DNA of 64,000 nt from Nematostella vectensis. Lineage: Eukaryota; Cnidaria; Anthozoa; Actiniaria; Edwardsiidae. This document shows positions 38,439-51,078 of this stretch, piece after piece (within the stretch, counting starts at the first letter, position 1; each line of letters starts with the position of its first letter). The notes under the pieces are model-generated. The model worked only from the letters and a program-made list of their open reading frames with translations, did not search any database and had not been told where the DNA came from. The stretch spans positions 3,500,092-3,564,091 of the forward strand of contig NC_064044.1 in the NCBI RefSeq assembly GCF_932526225.1, read 5' to 3'. The translations under genes were made by a program, and so were the position numbers.

Positions 38439-41400
38439 ATGTCGGAGAAGACGGAGTATATCCTAAACAGCCGATACAGCTGCAAAAAGAACATAAACTA
38501 TTTTTTCTTTTCTTATCCTGGGTTTCCCTCTGGTGCTTTCGCAGAAGTAAGTATGAACTGAGAAAATTATCGATAGATTGCACACAGATTACTTCTATCG
38601 AACACATCCCGTCACACATCCCCTCTTCCAGGGGGCGACATTAAAGGGTTATTTTCGTGATCCGTGGACTGCTTTTTTCATCTTCCAACCTAGGGTTTTT
38701 TCTTTCAAAATTTGTATTTATATTTAAATATTGTAACGGTAAAGAGGACGGACTAAATCCCGAACAGAATGCCAATGTCGGGCTAGACAGATAACACCGG
38801 TAGCCCATCTTTAAGCTTTTTGTACTCGCTTTTGACTCGCGAGATGTCTTTTCATGGCAAAAAAAAAACTCCATAAAGGAATTGAAATCAAAACAAATAC
38901 CATATGTAATATTTAGATGCGTAATTTGATTTAATTTCTAAGCTCGAGGGATGATCATTGTTTTCGAATTTTGATGTTCACTACCTCCTAGAGCTAGGGT
39001 TATTATCTTAGAGCTTGGGTTATTATCTTAGAGCTTGGGTTATTGTCTTAGAGCTTGGGTTATTGTCTTAGAGCTCGGTTGTGATGACTTCCTTGTCCGG
39101 TATGTAGCCTGGGGTAGCGTTTCTGTTGGTTTTCAGCAGAGAGCAAGAGAAAAGTATGGCCATGTAAAGAATGAGGAGAGGGGGAAGGAAACTCTTGGGT
39201 TTCAACATAGTTTTCAAGGGGAAAAAAGGGTTTCAACAAAGGGGTGCCAGATACATTGACCTGCCGTGAATTTACAAAAAAAATTTTTACTCGACCAACA
39301 GCTCTGCTTTTTCAATATTTACAGAAGACTGTACTCTAAAGGGGCAGATTTAGGGGTGAGCCAACCACCCCTCCCCAATTTTCAGATATTTGGCTTAAAA
39401 ATTACAAGAAATTTAAATTTACAATATTTACAGTCTTCTCTAAATATTGAAAAAGCAGAGCTGTATGTCGAGTAAAAAGATTTTTTTTTGTAAACACAAG
39501 GCAATAACAATAAATTGATTGGTGTTTGTTTTCTATAACAGAAACACCCAAAACATGATTAATTAAAAAAATAAAATTAAAAAATAGCACATGCTCATTT
39601 GAATTGACGCTATTCGAGTGTGTATGTGTGAAATGCACAAATCAAATGCCTTGAATTCTGCAATCAGAAAATGATTGCAGTGCCTGAAAAAAAACAATGA
39701 TTGTTGGCGAGCATTTGTTTTGCCTCTTTCCTCATTTTTCATACCTATTCTTCATCCATCATACTCTTCGCTTGCTCTCTATTTCTTCTAAAGCCATACG
39801 GAAATGCTTGCTATACATTATAACCCTGAACACATGCATTGCTAGGGGGTGTACAGGGTGTGTAAACTTCCAAAAAAGGTAATTTCTTATTATAGGATCC
39901 TCAAATTTTAGATTTTTTCTATATACCCATGAGTGTGCATCTCCACCCCCTCCCCCCTCTTAGCAATCCCCCCTCCCCCCTCTAACCAACCCCCCTCCCC
40001 CCCCTTAGCAATCCAGGCCATGTGCTTGCTTGCTACCAGGCACTTGTCACCCAAAGGCACACCTTTTTCTATGATTGACTTGTCATTCTAACCTGGACAA
40101 TTAATTGGTAGTAATCTGTTCAGAATTTTAACTTGAAACCTCAGTATCTTGACCAAGTTTGTATGCGTACTGTAAATGATCTAATAAACATCCTCTATCT
40201 AAAGAACACACAAATGCCCCGGGCATTTATTAGATCATTTACGGTATCCAAATAACTTACTGTATATTACATATATAAAATATCTTACCTTGAAGGCTCT
40301 AATAAGCCCTCTGTAACATGACCATGTTTGTATGCATATCCAAATAACTTACTGTAGAAGCTCTAATAAGCCCTCTGTAACATGACCAAGTTTGTATGCA
40401 TATCCAAATAACTAACTGTAGAAGCTCTCATAAGCCCTCAGTAACATGACCATGTTTGTATGCATATCCAAATAACTAACTGTAGAAGCTCTCATAAGCC
40501 CTCTGTAACATGACCAAGTTTGTATGCATATCCAAATAACTTACTGAAGAAGCTCTCATAAGCCCTCTGTAACATGACCAAGTTTGTATGCATATCCAAA
40601 TAACTTACTGTAGAAGCTCTCATAAGCCCTCAGTAACATGACCATGTTTGTATGAATATCCAAATAACTTACTGTAGAAGCTCTCATAAGCCCTCTGTAA
40701 CATGACCATGTTTGTATGCATATCCAAATAACTTACTGTGAATGCTCTTATAAGCCCTCTGTAACATGACCAAGTTTGTATGCATATCCAAATAACTTAC
40801 TGTGAATGCTCTTATAAGCCCTCTGTAACATGACCAAGTTTGTATGCATATCCAAATAACTTACTGTAGAAGCTCTCATAAGCCCTCTGTAACATGACCA
40901 AGTTTGTATGCATATCCAAATAACTTACTGTAGAAGCTCTCGTAAGCCCTCTGTAACATGACCAAGTTTGTATGCATATCCAAATAACTTACTGTAGAAG
41001 CTCTCGTAAGCCCTCTGTAACATGACCATGTTTGTATGCATATCCAAATAACTTACTGTAGAAGCTCTCATAAGCCCTCAGTAACATGACCATGTTTGTA
41101 TGCATATCCAAATAACTAACTGTAGAAGCTCTCATAAGCCCTCTGTAACATGACCAAGTTTGTATGCATATCCAAATAACTTACTGAAGAAGCTCTCATA
41201 AGCCCTCAGTAACATGACCATGTTTGTATGCATATCCAAATAACTTACTGTGAACGCTCTAATAAGCCCTCTGTAACATGACCAAGTTTGTATGCATATC
41301 CAAATAACTAACTGTAGAAGCTCTCATAAGCCCTCTATAACATGACCATGTTTGTATGCATATCCAAATAACTTACTGTAGAAGCTCTCATAAGCCCTCT

Positions 41401-44400
41401 GTAACATGACCATGTTTGTATGCATATCCAAATAACTAACTGTGTAGAAGCTCTCATAAGCCCTCTGTAACATGACCATGTTTATATGCATATCCAAATA
41501 ACTTACTGTATATTACATATATAAAATAACTTACTGTGAAGGCTCTCATAAGCCCTCAGTAACATGACCATGTTTGTTTGCATATCCAGATAATTTACTG
41601 TAGAAGCTCTCATAAGCCCTCTGTAACATGACCATGTTTGTATGCATATCCAAATAACTTACTGTGAACGCTCTAATAAGCCCTCAGTAACATGACCAAG
41701 TTTGTATGCATATCCAAATAACTTACTTTGAATGCTCTAATAAGCCCTCTGTAACATGACCATGTTTGTATGAATATCCAAATAACTTACTGTGAATGCT
41801 CTAATAAGCCCTCTGTAACATGACCAAGTTTGTATGCATATCCAAATAACTTACTGTAGAAGCTCTCATAAGCCCTCTGTAACATGACCATGTTTGTATG
41901 CATATCCAAATAACTAACTGTAGAAGCTCTCATAAGCCCTCTGTAACATGACCAAGTTTGTATGCATATCCAAATAACTTACTGTAGAAGCTCTCATAAG
42001 CCCTCTGTAACATGACCAAGTTTGTATGCATATCCAAATAACTTACTGTAGAAGCTCTCATAAGCCCTCTGTAACATGACCATGTTTGTATGCATATCCA
42101 AATAACTAACTGTAGAAGCTCTCATAAGCCCTCTGTAACATGACCAAGTTTGTATGCATATCCAAATAACTTACTGTAGAAGCTCTCATAAGCCCTCTGT
42201 AACATGACCAAGTTTGTATGCATATCCAAATAACTTACTGAAGAAGCTCTCATAAGCCCTCTGTAACATGACCAAGTTTGTATGCATATCCAAATAACTT
42301 ACTGTAGAAGCTCTCATAAGCCCTCAGTAACATGACCATGTTTGTATGCATATCCAAATAACTTACTGTAGAAGCTCTCATAAGCCCTCTGTAACATGAC
42401 CAAGTTTGTATGCATATCCAAATAACTTACTGTAGAAGCTCTCATAAGCCCTCAGTAACATGACCATGTTTGTATGCATATCCAAATAACTTACTGTGAA
42501 CGCTCTAATAAGCCCTCTGTAACATGACCAAGTTTGTATGCATATCCAAATAACTAACTGTAGAAGCTCTTATAAGCCCTCTGTAACATGACCATGTTTG
42601 TATGCATATCCAAATAACTTACTGTAGAAGCTCTCATAAGCCCTCTGTAACATGACCATGTTTGTATGCATATCCAAATAACTAACTGTGTAGAAGCTCT
42701 CATAAGCCCTCTGTAACATGACCATGTTTGTATGCATATCCAAATAACTTACTGTATATTACATATATAAAATAACTTACTGTGAAGGCTCTCATAAGCC
42801 CTTAGTAACATGACCATGTTTGTTTGCATATCCAGATAATTTACTGTAGAAGCTCTCATAAGCCCTCTGTAACATGACCATGTTTGTATGCATATCCAAA
42901 TAACTTACTGTGAACGCTCTAATAAGCCCTCATTAACATGACCATGTTTGTATGCATATCCAAATAACTTACTGTATAAGCTCTCATAAGCCCTCTGTAA
43001 CATGACCATGTTTGTATGCATATCCAAATAACTTACTGTAGACACTCTAATAAGCCCTCAGTAACATGACCAAGTTTGTATGCATATCCAAATAACTTAC
43101 TGTAGAAGCTTTCATAAGCCCTCTGTAACATGACCATGTTTGTATGCATATCCAAATAACTAACTGTAGAAGCTCTCATAAGCCCTCTGTAACATGACCA
43201 TGTTTGTATGCATATCCAAATAACTTACTGTAGAAGCTTTCATAAGCCCTCTGTAACATGACCAAGTTTGTATGCATATCCAAATAACTTACTATGAATG
43301 CTCTAATAAGCCCTCTGTAACATGACCATGTTTGTAATGCATGCAGGCTTGACCCTGCAGTCTTCTTTTTTCTCTTTTGTCCTTGAAAGGCAGGCCCGTA
43401 GCCAGATACATGTTGCTACCTGGTGGCAAGTATCTTTAGTTTTGCTGCCCTGCATTAATAAATGGAACCCCTCTTCCTCATACATTTTCTTGAAATTTAT
43501 TTTTAGCTTTATTTCAAAGGATGCGAAAAGCGTCTTCCTTTTTTCGTTGTACATTGGGCAATATAGTATGAAATGCTTTTCCTCCGTTTTTGTCTTGCTG
43601 TTGCAGCATGCTCTTTCTTCCGACATTTTGGAAGGCCTTTTGTGGTGACCTGCTTCGATTGTCTGCTCTAATTAAGGAAAATTAAGTACCACTCCCCCCC
43701 CCTGCCCTGGCTATGGGCCTGTAAGAGTTCCAATTTTTAACATCCAGGCTCTTTTTGCCCCTATAGAAGTCTCGGATGCTATAAACATTTGATGTCCTTG
43801 TTATTTAAAACATGTGCTTTTTGAAATTTTTGTGATGTGTCTGTTGTTTCTATGTTCTTTTGCATGGTACTCTGCCATGGTCAGGGCATTATATCATTCA
43901 ATATATTAATACTTATGTTGATTGATTCTAATAATTGTCCTTGAAAAATATGTAAATATCACTAATCTATGATTTTTTTTGCCTTATAGACGGTCCGAAA
44001 GCATGCAAATGCTCTCATTAATACCAATGGGGGCATACTTGTTTTTGGGGTTAATCCCAATTCAGGTGAGATATACCATTCTTTTTTTTCTACTGTCAGC
44101 ATGGACATTTTTCATCCTTTTTTCTCATTTTTTCTTGTTGCTTTGCTCAATTAAAACAAATAACACAAATTGAACAAAGTAAAATCATTTTAGTTAAAGT
44201 ACTTTTTTTATTATTAGCTACAAAAATGGTTGAAAAGCTAATCCACCTTTTTTGGCAGAATTCATAAGTGGAATAAAAAGAATAACACGGGCAGAAGAAG
44301 ACCTGTATCGCCTTTCACTTGACAGGGAAATAAGGAATTTCAAGCCGAGTGTATCACCAAGTCTATACAGGTATTTATCTCGGGTAGGGTAAAGTTGGAG

Positions 44401-47400
44401 CGCCACCTTGAGAGGTGTTTTAAGGTGTATAGGGTAGAGCTGGATCGCCACCTTGAGAGGGGTTTTAAGGTGTATAGGGTAGAGCTAATGCGTCACCAGG
44501 GGAGTTGTTTTAAGGTGTATAGGGTAGAGCTGGAGCGTAACCTTGAGAGGGGTTTTAAGGTGTATAGGGTAGAGCTGGAGTGCCACCTTGGGAGGTGTTT
44601 TAAGGTGTATAGGGTAGAGCTGGAGCGTAACCTTGGGAGGTGTTATGAGGTGTATAGGGTAGAGCTGGAGCGTCACCAGGGGTGGTGTTTTGAGGTGTAT
44701 AGGGTAGAGCTGGATCGCCACCTTGAGAGGGGTTTTAAGGTGTATAGGGTAGAGCTGGAGCGTAACCTTGGGAGGTGTTTTAAGGTGTATAGGGTAGAGC
44801 TGGAGTGTCACCTTGAGAGGGGTTTTAAGGTGTATAGGGTAGAGCTGGAACGTCACCTTGGGAGGTGTTTTGAGGTGTATAGGGTAGAGCTGGAGTGTCA
44901 CCTTGAGAGGGGTTTTAAGGTGTATAGGGTAGAGCTGGAGCCCCACCTTGGGAGGTGTTTTGAGGTGTATAGGGTAGAGCTGGAGTGTCACCTTGAGAGG
45001 GGTTTTAAGGTGTATAGGGTAGAGCTGGAGCGTAACCTTGGGAGGGGTTTTAAGGTGTATAGGGTAGAGCTGGAGTGTCACCTTGGGTGGTGTTTTAAGG
45101 TGTATAGGGTAGAGCTGGAGCGTAACCTTGGGAGGTGTTTTAAGGTGTATAGGGTAGAGCTGGAGCGTAACCTTGGGAGGGGTTTTAAGGTGTATAGGGT
45201 AGAGCTGGAGTGTCACCTTGGGTGGTGTTTTAAGGTGTATAGGGTAGAGCTGGAGCGTAACCATGGGAGGTGTTTTAAGGTGTATAGGGTAGAGCTGGAG
45301 CGTAACCTTGGGAGGGGTTTTAAGGTGTATAGGGTAGAGCTGGAGCGCCACCTTGGGAGGTGTTTTAAGGTGTATAGGGTAGAGCTGGAGCGTAACCGTA
45401 AAATAAGACCTGGAAGGATAAAACGGAAGCAAGAATCGCCTTTATTTTAGGCTTTAGAGGACAGAGGTTGAGCTTGTTCCGCCAAGGTGTATGACTATAA
45501 ACTTGCAGTTGCTCTTTGTTCCTAACCTTCACAATCATATCTGGTGTTCCTTTTGGGGCTCCTGTGGTTTGCCTTAAGGGAAGAGGGACTGGGAATACCT
45601 TCAGGTGACGTCACAGCATTAACCACAGCAAACCCCAAACACCACACGAACCCCGAGTAAAACGCCAGGTACAAGACAATAATCTGTTCGATGGAAGATA
45701 TTATGGATAAGTTTAAGCCTTATCTGTGTCATCTGTCAAAACACCAATGTAGCTAGAACATAAGTGGTGGTTTTATTCAAGCTTTTCTAGTGCTCTTAAA
45801 AAAGACAAAAAAATGAGTTAATCATCGTTTATTCACTAAATCTACAAACTTGTGGAATTTTTTGCCTAGATTCGGTATTATCCATCAGCCGAATGTCTAT
45901 TAGGTGTTCAGGATGCTTGTTCGGGTCGAGATGGAATTCGAGATGTCCATTCGGGTGTTTGGGATGTCCACTCGGGTGTTCGGGTTTTCCATTTGATGAT
46001 CGAGATGTCCATTCGCGTGCTCGGGTTTTACATTTGGTGATCGAGATGTCCATTCGAGTGTTCGGGTTTTCCATTTGGTCTTCGGGATGTCCATTCGGGT
46101 GTTCGGGTTTTCCATTTGATGATCGAGATGTCCATTCGCGTGCTCGGGTTTTACATTTGGTGCTCGGGATGTCCATCCGGGTGTTCGGGTTTTCCAATTG
46201 GTGAGCGGAATGTCCTTTCGGGTGTTCGGGTTTTCCATTTGGTGATCGGGATGTCCATTCGAGTGTTCGGGTTTTCCATTTGGTCTTCGGGATGTCCATT
46301 CGGGTGTTCGGGTTTTACATTTGGTCTTCGGGGTGTCCATTCGGGTTATCCAATTCCAATTCCAATTCTATTCCAATTCTATTATCCAATTCTTCGTCCA
46401 TTAAACCCTTTTTCTTTAATTCCTCATTTAACTGTACTGAGAGGGCGTGGATTTCAGCCTTCACACTACTTTTGAAATCCATTGCATCCTTGTGCATTTT
46501 CTCTACCTTCGCCACGATCTCCTCCTTCGTGAGGGTGTTCTTGCTTTCCTTGAAATCTACCCAAGCCTTTTTTTGCTCTTCCTTGAATTTCTGGACTTTC
46601 TCCCTAAGGTTAGCCGTCACGACAGTATTTCTGCAAAAAGAGGGACCCCAAACTTAATTCAATTTGATCTGTTTTAGTCCTGTACTTTTTTCATACTGCT
46701 AGTTTTAATTTTTGCCTTGATCGAGCTCACCTTGGCTTTTGAATTGAATCCTGATAAAGGTTTCTAATTACCATGAAAGTACTTCAGCCAGGATTTGTCT
46801 TTGTCTTTTTTTTTGTATAAATGTAATCCCGCGACTTGGCAAGATCCCAAAATTTAACTGTTAAACTCTGTGCTTCATTTTAACAAGACCGGTGCAGTAT
46901 TCTATTACTACAATTGGCCAGTTTAATATCATGCCTAAATATTGTACTGGACTCTTGTAATAAAACATTAGCGGCCGTTTTAAAATGAAAGCACAATTTT
47001 TTTTGCAAGAAAGCGCACATTTACGTATTGTAAACAGCTCATGCTTGGCCCCCGTCTTTGCGCCCCCCTGACTGATGTGTGCATTTCCAACACGCTCTCG
47101 ATTTGCATACCGCTGTTTGGCGTGAAATTGACAACCCCCGCCAGGACGAAAACACAACCCGAGATAGTCCCTCACTTTAAAAAAATCCCCTGCCCCAACA
47201 AAGCGCTATGTAGTCGAGTCGATCAAAGAAGTTGTCTAAAGGACCGAATTTTATCGTTGACAAGTATCTCTAAAATTCCACGGTTGATTGTTGAAATATT
47301 GTGAAAAATATGTTTTTATCAGTTTTTTTTAAGGTCAATTCCAAAAATACATCTAAATTTTTTTTCAACCCAAAGTTTTTTTTACCTTCACAGAGGCTGT

Positions 47401-49538
47401 ATCATACCATTGAACTGATTTTGGCAAAATCGTCAAAAAGCTAACGCTCAATTTTGCGTCAGTCTCGAATAAGTGCAAAAAATGTTCTTTACTTTTTAAG
47501 TGCTACTACATTATTGCGTGTTAATACAAATACAATTTTTAAATGTGTGAATTCTCCATACATTGAATTGTCTTTAGGAAAAAAATATAGAGCAATCGAA
47601 TAAACATTGACGCTTCTGTGCGAAGTTTAAAATTGATGACGCCACAGGCAGCCCAAGCTCATTATATGCAAAATTGTTGTGTCGTTTATTACTCTACCGA
47701 GTTTAAAACTATTCGACTGGGATTTCACCGGGTTGCTGAGTTTTCTCCCCCAAATATATATATAGGGTTAGGGTAAGGGTGAGGTAAGGATGAGGGTATG
47801 GGTGAGGGTGAGAAAACACTTCCTGAGAATTTTCAAAACCAGTTGCTGAGAAAACTCAGCAACCCGGTGAAATCCCAGTCGAATGGCTTCAAATGACGTT
47901 TCAGATGACGTTTGTGATCTGTTGATTAACGCGCGAGCGACCTTGAGAGAGATGTTTGCCAGTACGATTTTGGAGTATTTTATAATATTGGAAATATTGG
48001 AGTATTTGAATTATTTGATTTCCTTTCTAGGTTTTCAATTCGCTTTTTAAGCAACTCGCTTTGCTTGCTGGAAATCCGCATCAGTGCTGGACCAGTTGGT
48101 GAGATGTACATGACAGGCGATGAAAAGGTGTGTAGTACTACCGGACAAGTATATGCCATCTCATTACTATCACCCAACACTATCATAACCGCAACATTAC
48201 CACCCAACACTATCACCACCGCAACATTATCACCCAACACCTTACTACAACAACATTATCACCCTACACCACCACCACCACCGTATCACCAAACACCATC
48301 ACCACAGCAACACTATCACCCAACACCATCACCATAACAACACTATCACCCAACACCATAACCCAACACCATCGCCATAACAACACTGTCACCCAACACA
48401 ATCACCATAACAACACTGTCACCCAACACCATAACAACACTATCACCCAACACAATCACCATAACAACACTATCACCCAACACCATCACCACTACAACAT
48501 TATCACCTAACACTATCACCATAACAACACTATAACGCAACACAATCACCACAACATTATCACCCAACACCATCTTCACAGCACCATCATCCAACACCAT
48601 CACCATAACAACACAATCACCCAACACCATTACCACCACAACATTATCACCCAACACAAATCATCATTATCACCATAGCTATTATGATAATTGCACAATT
48701 TGAATCACCATTGCCATTATCATCACCATCATCATCTTCTTCATCATCATCATCATTAGGAAGCATGGGTGGCCTAGTGTGTTAGCGCATGGCATCTCAC
48801 TACTGTGGCCCAGGTTCGAATCCTGGCTCAAACTGGGGATTTTTTCCGGGTTTCCTGCTTTGATTCGAATTTGTGTCACAAGTGAGTTGAAGTTATTCTC
48901 CAATGTTTTCAGTCTTCTTGGATAAGGACAATAAACCAGAGGTCCCGTTTCTTCAAGCTGCACTACACTAAACCTGAACCGAAGGGACGTAAAAGAACCA
49001 CTGGGGACGCAATAAACCCTCTGGCAGTTACCACCCCCAGTGAGAGTGCTTACTAACCGGGGGCCATATGTTAGAAAACTGTATATTCGGTTTAATATGC
49101 TACCCTCCATAAACAAAGATTACAAAGACAATGACATCTTCAAAATCATCATCATCATAATCACCATCTTTATAATCATCATCATCATCATCTTCATAAT
49201 CATCATCATCATCAACATCATAATCATAACCGTCACAACAATACGAGTATAACACAACCAGTATGATGAAAACGCATCTTATATACTTGTTTGCATTCTC
49301 AGGTGTATATTGTAAAACATCATCATCTTCACGGGCCACTCTACCCGTTCGAAATTAAAGAGCTTGTTCTTGCCAAATACAAGGCGGTAAGTATCAGTAA
49401 TGCATGGTTCTTGTATGAAATGTACATACCACAAAATACGCCTAAATAGGTTCTTATAAAATAGGTTACTTGAAATGGCCTTTTCTTTTTCAGGAGATAA
49501 AGCATAGCCAAGGTGTGATCACGCCAGCCTTGTATTGA
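38439..49538 (+). CDS. Small Schlafen-like (AlbA_2 domain) protein, complete, 6 exons
   Basis: Exons 38439-38546, 43990-44065, 44259-44370, 48031-48127, 49303-49386 and 49494-49538 join in phase to 173 aa with GT-AG introns. The diagnostic stretch is KHANALINTNGGILVFGVNP (40-59), the NxxGGxLxxGV signature of the AlbA_2/Schlafen domain. It is followed by an EFISGIKRI segment and a late strand pair, GPVGEMYMTGDEK-VYIVKHHHLHGPLYP. The protein is little more than this one domain, lacking the helicase part of long vertebrate Schlafens, and so resembles Schlafen-like 1 or stand-alone AlbA_2 proteins. Schlafen cores bind and sometimes cleave structured RNA such as tRNA. I cannot assign catalytic acids here. 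Introns 1, 3 and 4 each carry a large minisatellite. Confidence 0.78.
39271..39494. mobile_element. MITE of about 220 bp in Schlafen-like intron 1
   Basis: Inverted arms of about 70 bp begin TTTACAAAAAAAATTTTTAC and include CTCTGCTTTTTCAATATTTA. The interior GATATTTGGCTTAAAAATTA recurs, inverted, at about 33376-33415, so other family members exist. Confidence 0.8.
40259..43340. repeat. 64-bp satellite with a 1246-bp higher-order repeat
   Basis: About 47 monomers of 64 bp (containing CATGACCAAGTTTGTATGCA and AAGCTCTCATAAGCCCTC). A variant monomer with ACTGTATATTACATATATAA occurs at 40259, 41505 and 42751, exactly 1246 bp apart. An ACTAACTGTGTAG variant at 41435 and 42681 shows the same 1246-bp offset. 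The array therefore grew by duplication of about 19.5 monomers at a time. Confidence 0.92.
44383..45410 (+). repeat. 45-bp minisatellite, about 23 copies, 13 bp past the Schlafen-like exon 3 donor
   Basis: Units contain GTGTATAGGGTAGAGCTGGA and GGGAGGTGTTTTAAG. The first degenerate unit overlaps the donor region of exon 3 (exon ends at 44370). As 45 is a multiple of three without stops, long ORFs run through both strands (351 and 315 codons). These are repeat artefacts unless transcripts show otherwise. Confidence 0.92.
45538..45645. mobile_element. Short MITE with CTGTGGTTT/AACCACAG ends
   Basis: GGGGCTCCTGTGGTTTGCC at the left and TTAACCACAGCAAACCCC at the right are inverted, with GTGACGTCAC in the centre. 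A truncated relative lies at 36694-36760. Confidence 0.55.
45905..46345. repeat. 41-bp minisatellite in Schlafen-like intron 3
   Basis: About ten units containing GATGTCCATTCGGGTGTTCG and GGGTTTTCCATTTGG. Followed by an (AATTCC)n-like run to about 46400. Confidence 0.9.
46315..46630 (-). CDS. Candidate coiled-coil exon of an unidentified minus-strand gene
   Basis: On the minus strand a TTTTTGCAG acceptor at 46631 opens a frame of about 100 codons, strongly charged and heptad-like (for example LREKVQKFKEEQKKAWVDF), that ends in the 41-bp repeat. The composition looks coding rather than random, and no plus-strand frame competes. No family is recognised and no partner exon was found with confidence. 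It may be an exon of a nested gene or a decayed pseudogene whose tail was replaced by the minisatellite. Confidence 0.35.
46640..47710. other. Intron sequence without recognised feature
   Basis: Part of Schlafen-like intron 3. AT-rich; no gene or clear repeat seen. Confidence 0.4.
47711..47884. mobile_element. MITE with perfect 37-bp inverted repeats and telomere-like interior
   Basis: Arms 47711-47747 and 47848-47884 are exact inverses, starting ATTCGACTGGGATTTCACCG. The interior holds GGGTTAGGGTAAGGGTGAGG, resembling degenerate TTAGGG repeats. Confidence 0.85.
48160..48660 (+). repeat. About 30-bp minisatellite, 35-40 bp past the Schlafen-like exon 4 donor
   Basis: Units of CACCCAACACCATCACCATA plus ACAACACTAT, with length variants. 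About 16 copies. Confidence 0.88.
48766..49150 (+). mobile_element. tRNA-derived SINE
   Basis: The head carries a tRNA-like A box (GTGGCCTAGTGTGTTAGCGC) and a B box (GGTTCGAATCC) with tRNA spacing. It is followed by a body of about 300 bp and ends in (ATC)n at 49140-49230. The B box and tail mark it as a pol III retroposon rather than a working tRNA gene. Confidence 0.75.
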
Positions 49539-50841
49539 TGAAGAGTTAGCGGTAATTTTGGAAAACCAAAAAGGGGGAATGAAACCAACTTTTTATACAG
49601 GAGGACTTGTTAAAAAAAAGGAAAATTGTTTTAAAAAAGATATCCTAAAAATTGTCAACGAGGGCAACATCAAATCATGGACCTTTATTTCCTATCAAGA
49701 GCTTGTACTCTAGATGCATTTACCTTAGAAACGTTAATAATTGAAAACTATTGTTATAAAAGACCTGAAAAGAGGGCATAACGAAGCCATTGGACGGATA
49801 AAAATGATTAAAATAACTGTTATTACATGAATTACTTGGTTAATACGTTTTCTTTAGCCAGTTAGGGGCAGTGTCATGGTACTACGCATGTCTGGTTTTC
49901 AAATTGTCTACAAACAGTTGAACTTAAAGCTGCCTTGTTAAAATAATATGCAATGTTTTATTGAAAACTATGTTTATTGACAGTTTGTGGTCATTTCCAT
50001 GTCTCCCACATGTACCAAAGGCTCATAAGTCAATATTAGAATTTGATTGAAATTCATTGTGTCCGGGCAGGAGAGCTATTGCAAAGCTCTTACAATGACA
50101 CTGCCCCTTTAAAGGGCTCCTAGAAGCTATTCTGGATATGGAAAAACACCATCCATGCGCGCGTTTTTTTCTACCTTCAATAGTACGCACGCACGTACGT
50201 GTCAACAGGTCGTCCTTGCGTAAGATCCCAACTGAATAACTTTTACGGCAGGGTAGTGAATAACTTGGCTCATCGTTGCAAATTAAGAGAATTATTCAAA
50301 CTCCCCATGATCCATCGCGTAAGCAGCTGTTTCACATGCCAATAAAAAAAAGCATTTGTCAAATCAATCTATATTTTGCGCTTAGAACAGCATCTGGAAA
50401 GGGTTTAGTGGTCCATTGAACGTTGAAAATTACAAAATATATAAAAAAAAATGTTCACTTTTATGTGCACAATTTACATTACCAAATGAAATATACCGAC
50501 ATTCATGTCAATTTCTCACTGAGTTTTTAGGCGATGTACTTTTCATCTGCTGTTCCGGTGATATTACACGGGATAACATGCAACAAAAAACTTTTCGCGA
50601 TAAATTCTATCGTATTCATTCTGACATGTTGCCAAACAACTGTTACACGGAATAACTTTCCAGATATTCGTCATTCTGTGTTAAATGTTTGTGAAGCGGG
50701 TTCAAAACCTCGCAATATTTTGCCGAGTGAAATAATGCGCGGAAAGTTGTGTTGAGCGATATGTTACACGGTCAAAACTTTCTACGATACATTCTATTGC
50801 GAAAAAGTCTTTGTTGCATGTTATTCCGTGTAACACCACCT
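49539..50841. other. Intergenic region between convergent genes
   Basis: Schlafen-like 3' UTR and unassigned AT-rich sequence. No coding signal found. Confidence 0.4.
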
Positions 50842-51078
50842 TTAAGCCCGGCGCACACGTTGAGGAAATTCACGCGAGGCCAGAAATTTTCACGCGTGCA
50901 ATTTGCTCACTGCCTCGCGAGGCCAAAAACTCAGTGTGCGGACGTCGATCGAACGAAATTACGTTTCGCGAGCAACAGAGTCAAAATTATTTTCTGCTTG
51001 AACTGTGAGTTTCTGGGCCCGCGAGGCAGTGAGCAAAGTTCACGCGTGAATTTTCTCACCGTGTGGACCGGGCTTTAA
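50842..51078. mobile_element. MITE with TTAA-like ends, copy 2 of the 27304 family
   Basis: Begins TTTAAGCCCGGCGCACACG and ends with the inverse GTGTGGACCGGGCTTTAA. The interior matches the 27304-27568 copy. TTAA at both ends suggests piggyBac-type target use. Confidence 0.75.

Noticed and set aside
40259-43340. Possible CRISPR-like array
   Set aside because: Whole 64-bp monomers are repeated with no unique spacers, in an animal intron. It is a satellite.
44395-45450. 351-codon plus-strand and 315-codon minus-strand frames
   Set aside because: Pure 45-bp tandem repeat, open on both strands, located in an intron. No start context or family.
48766-48835. Possible tRNA gene
   Set aside because: A and B boxes are present, but the acceptor stem is poor and a SINE body with an (ATC)n tail follows. 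A tRNA-derived SINE fits better.
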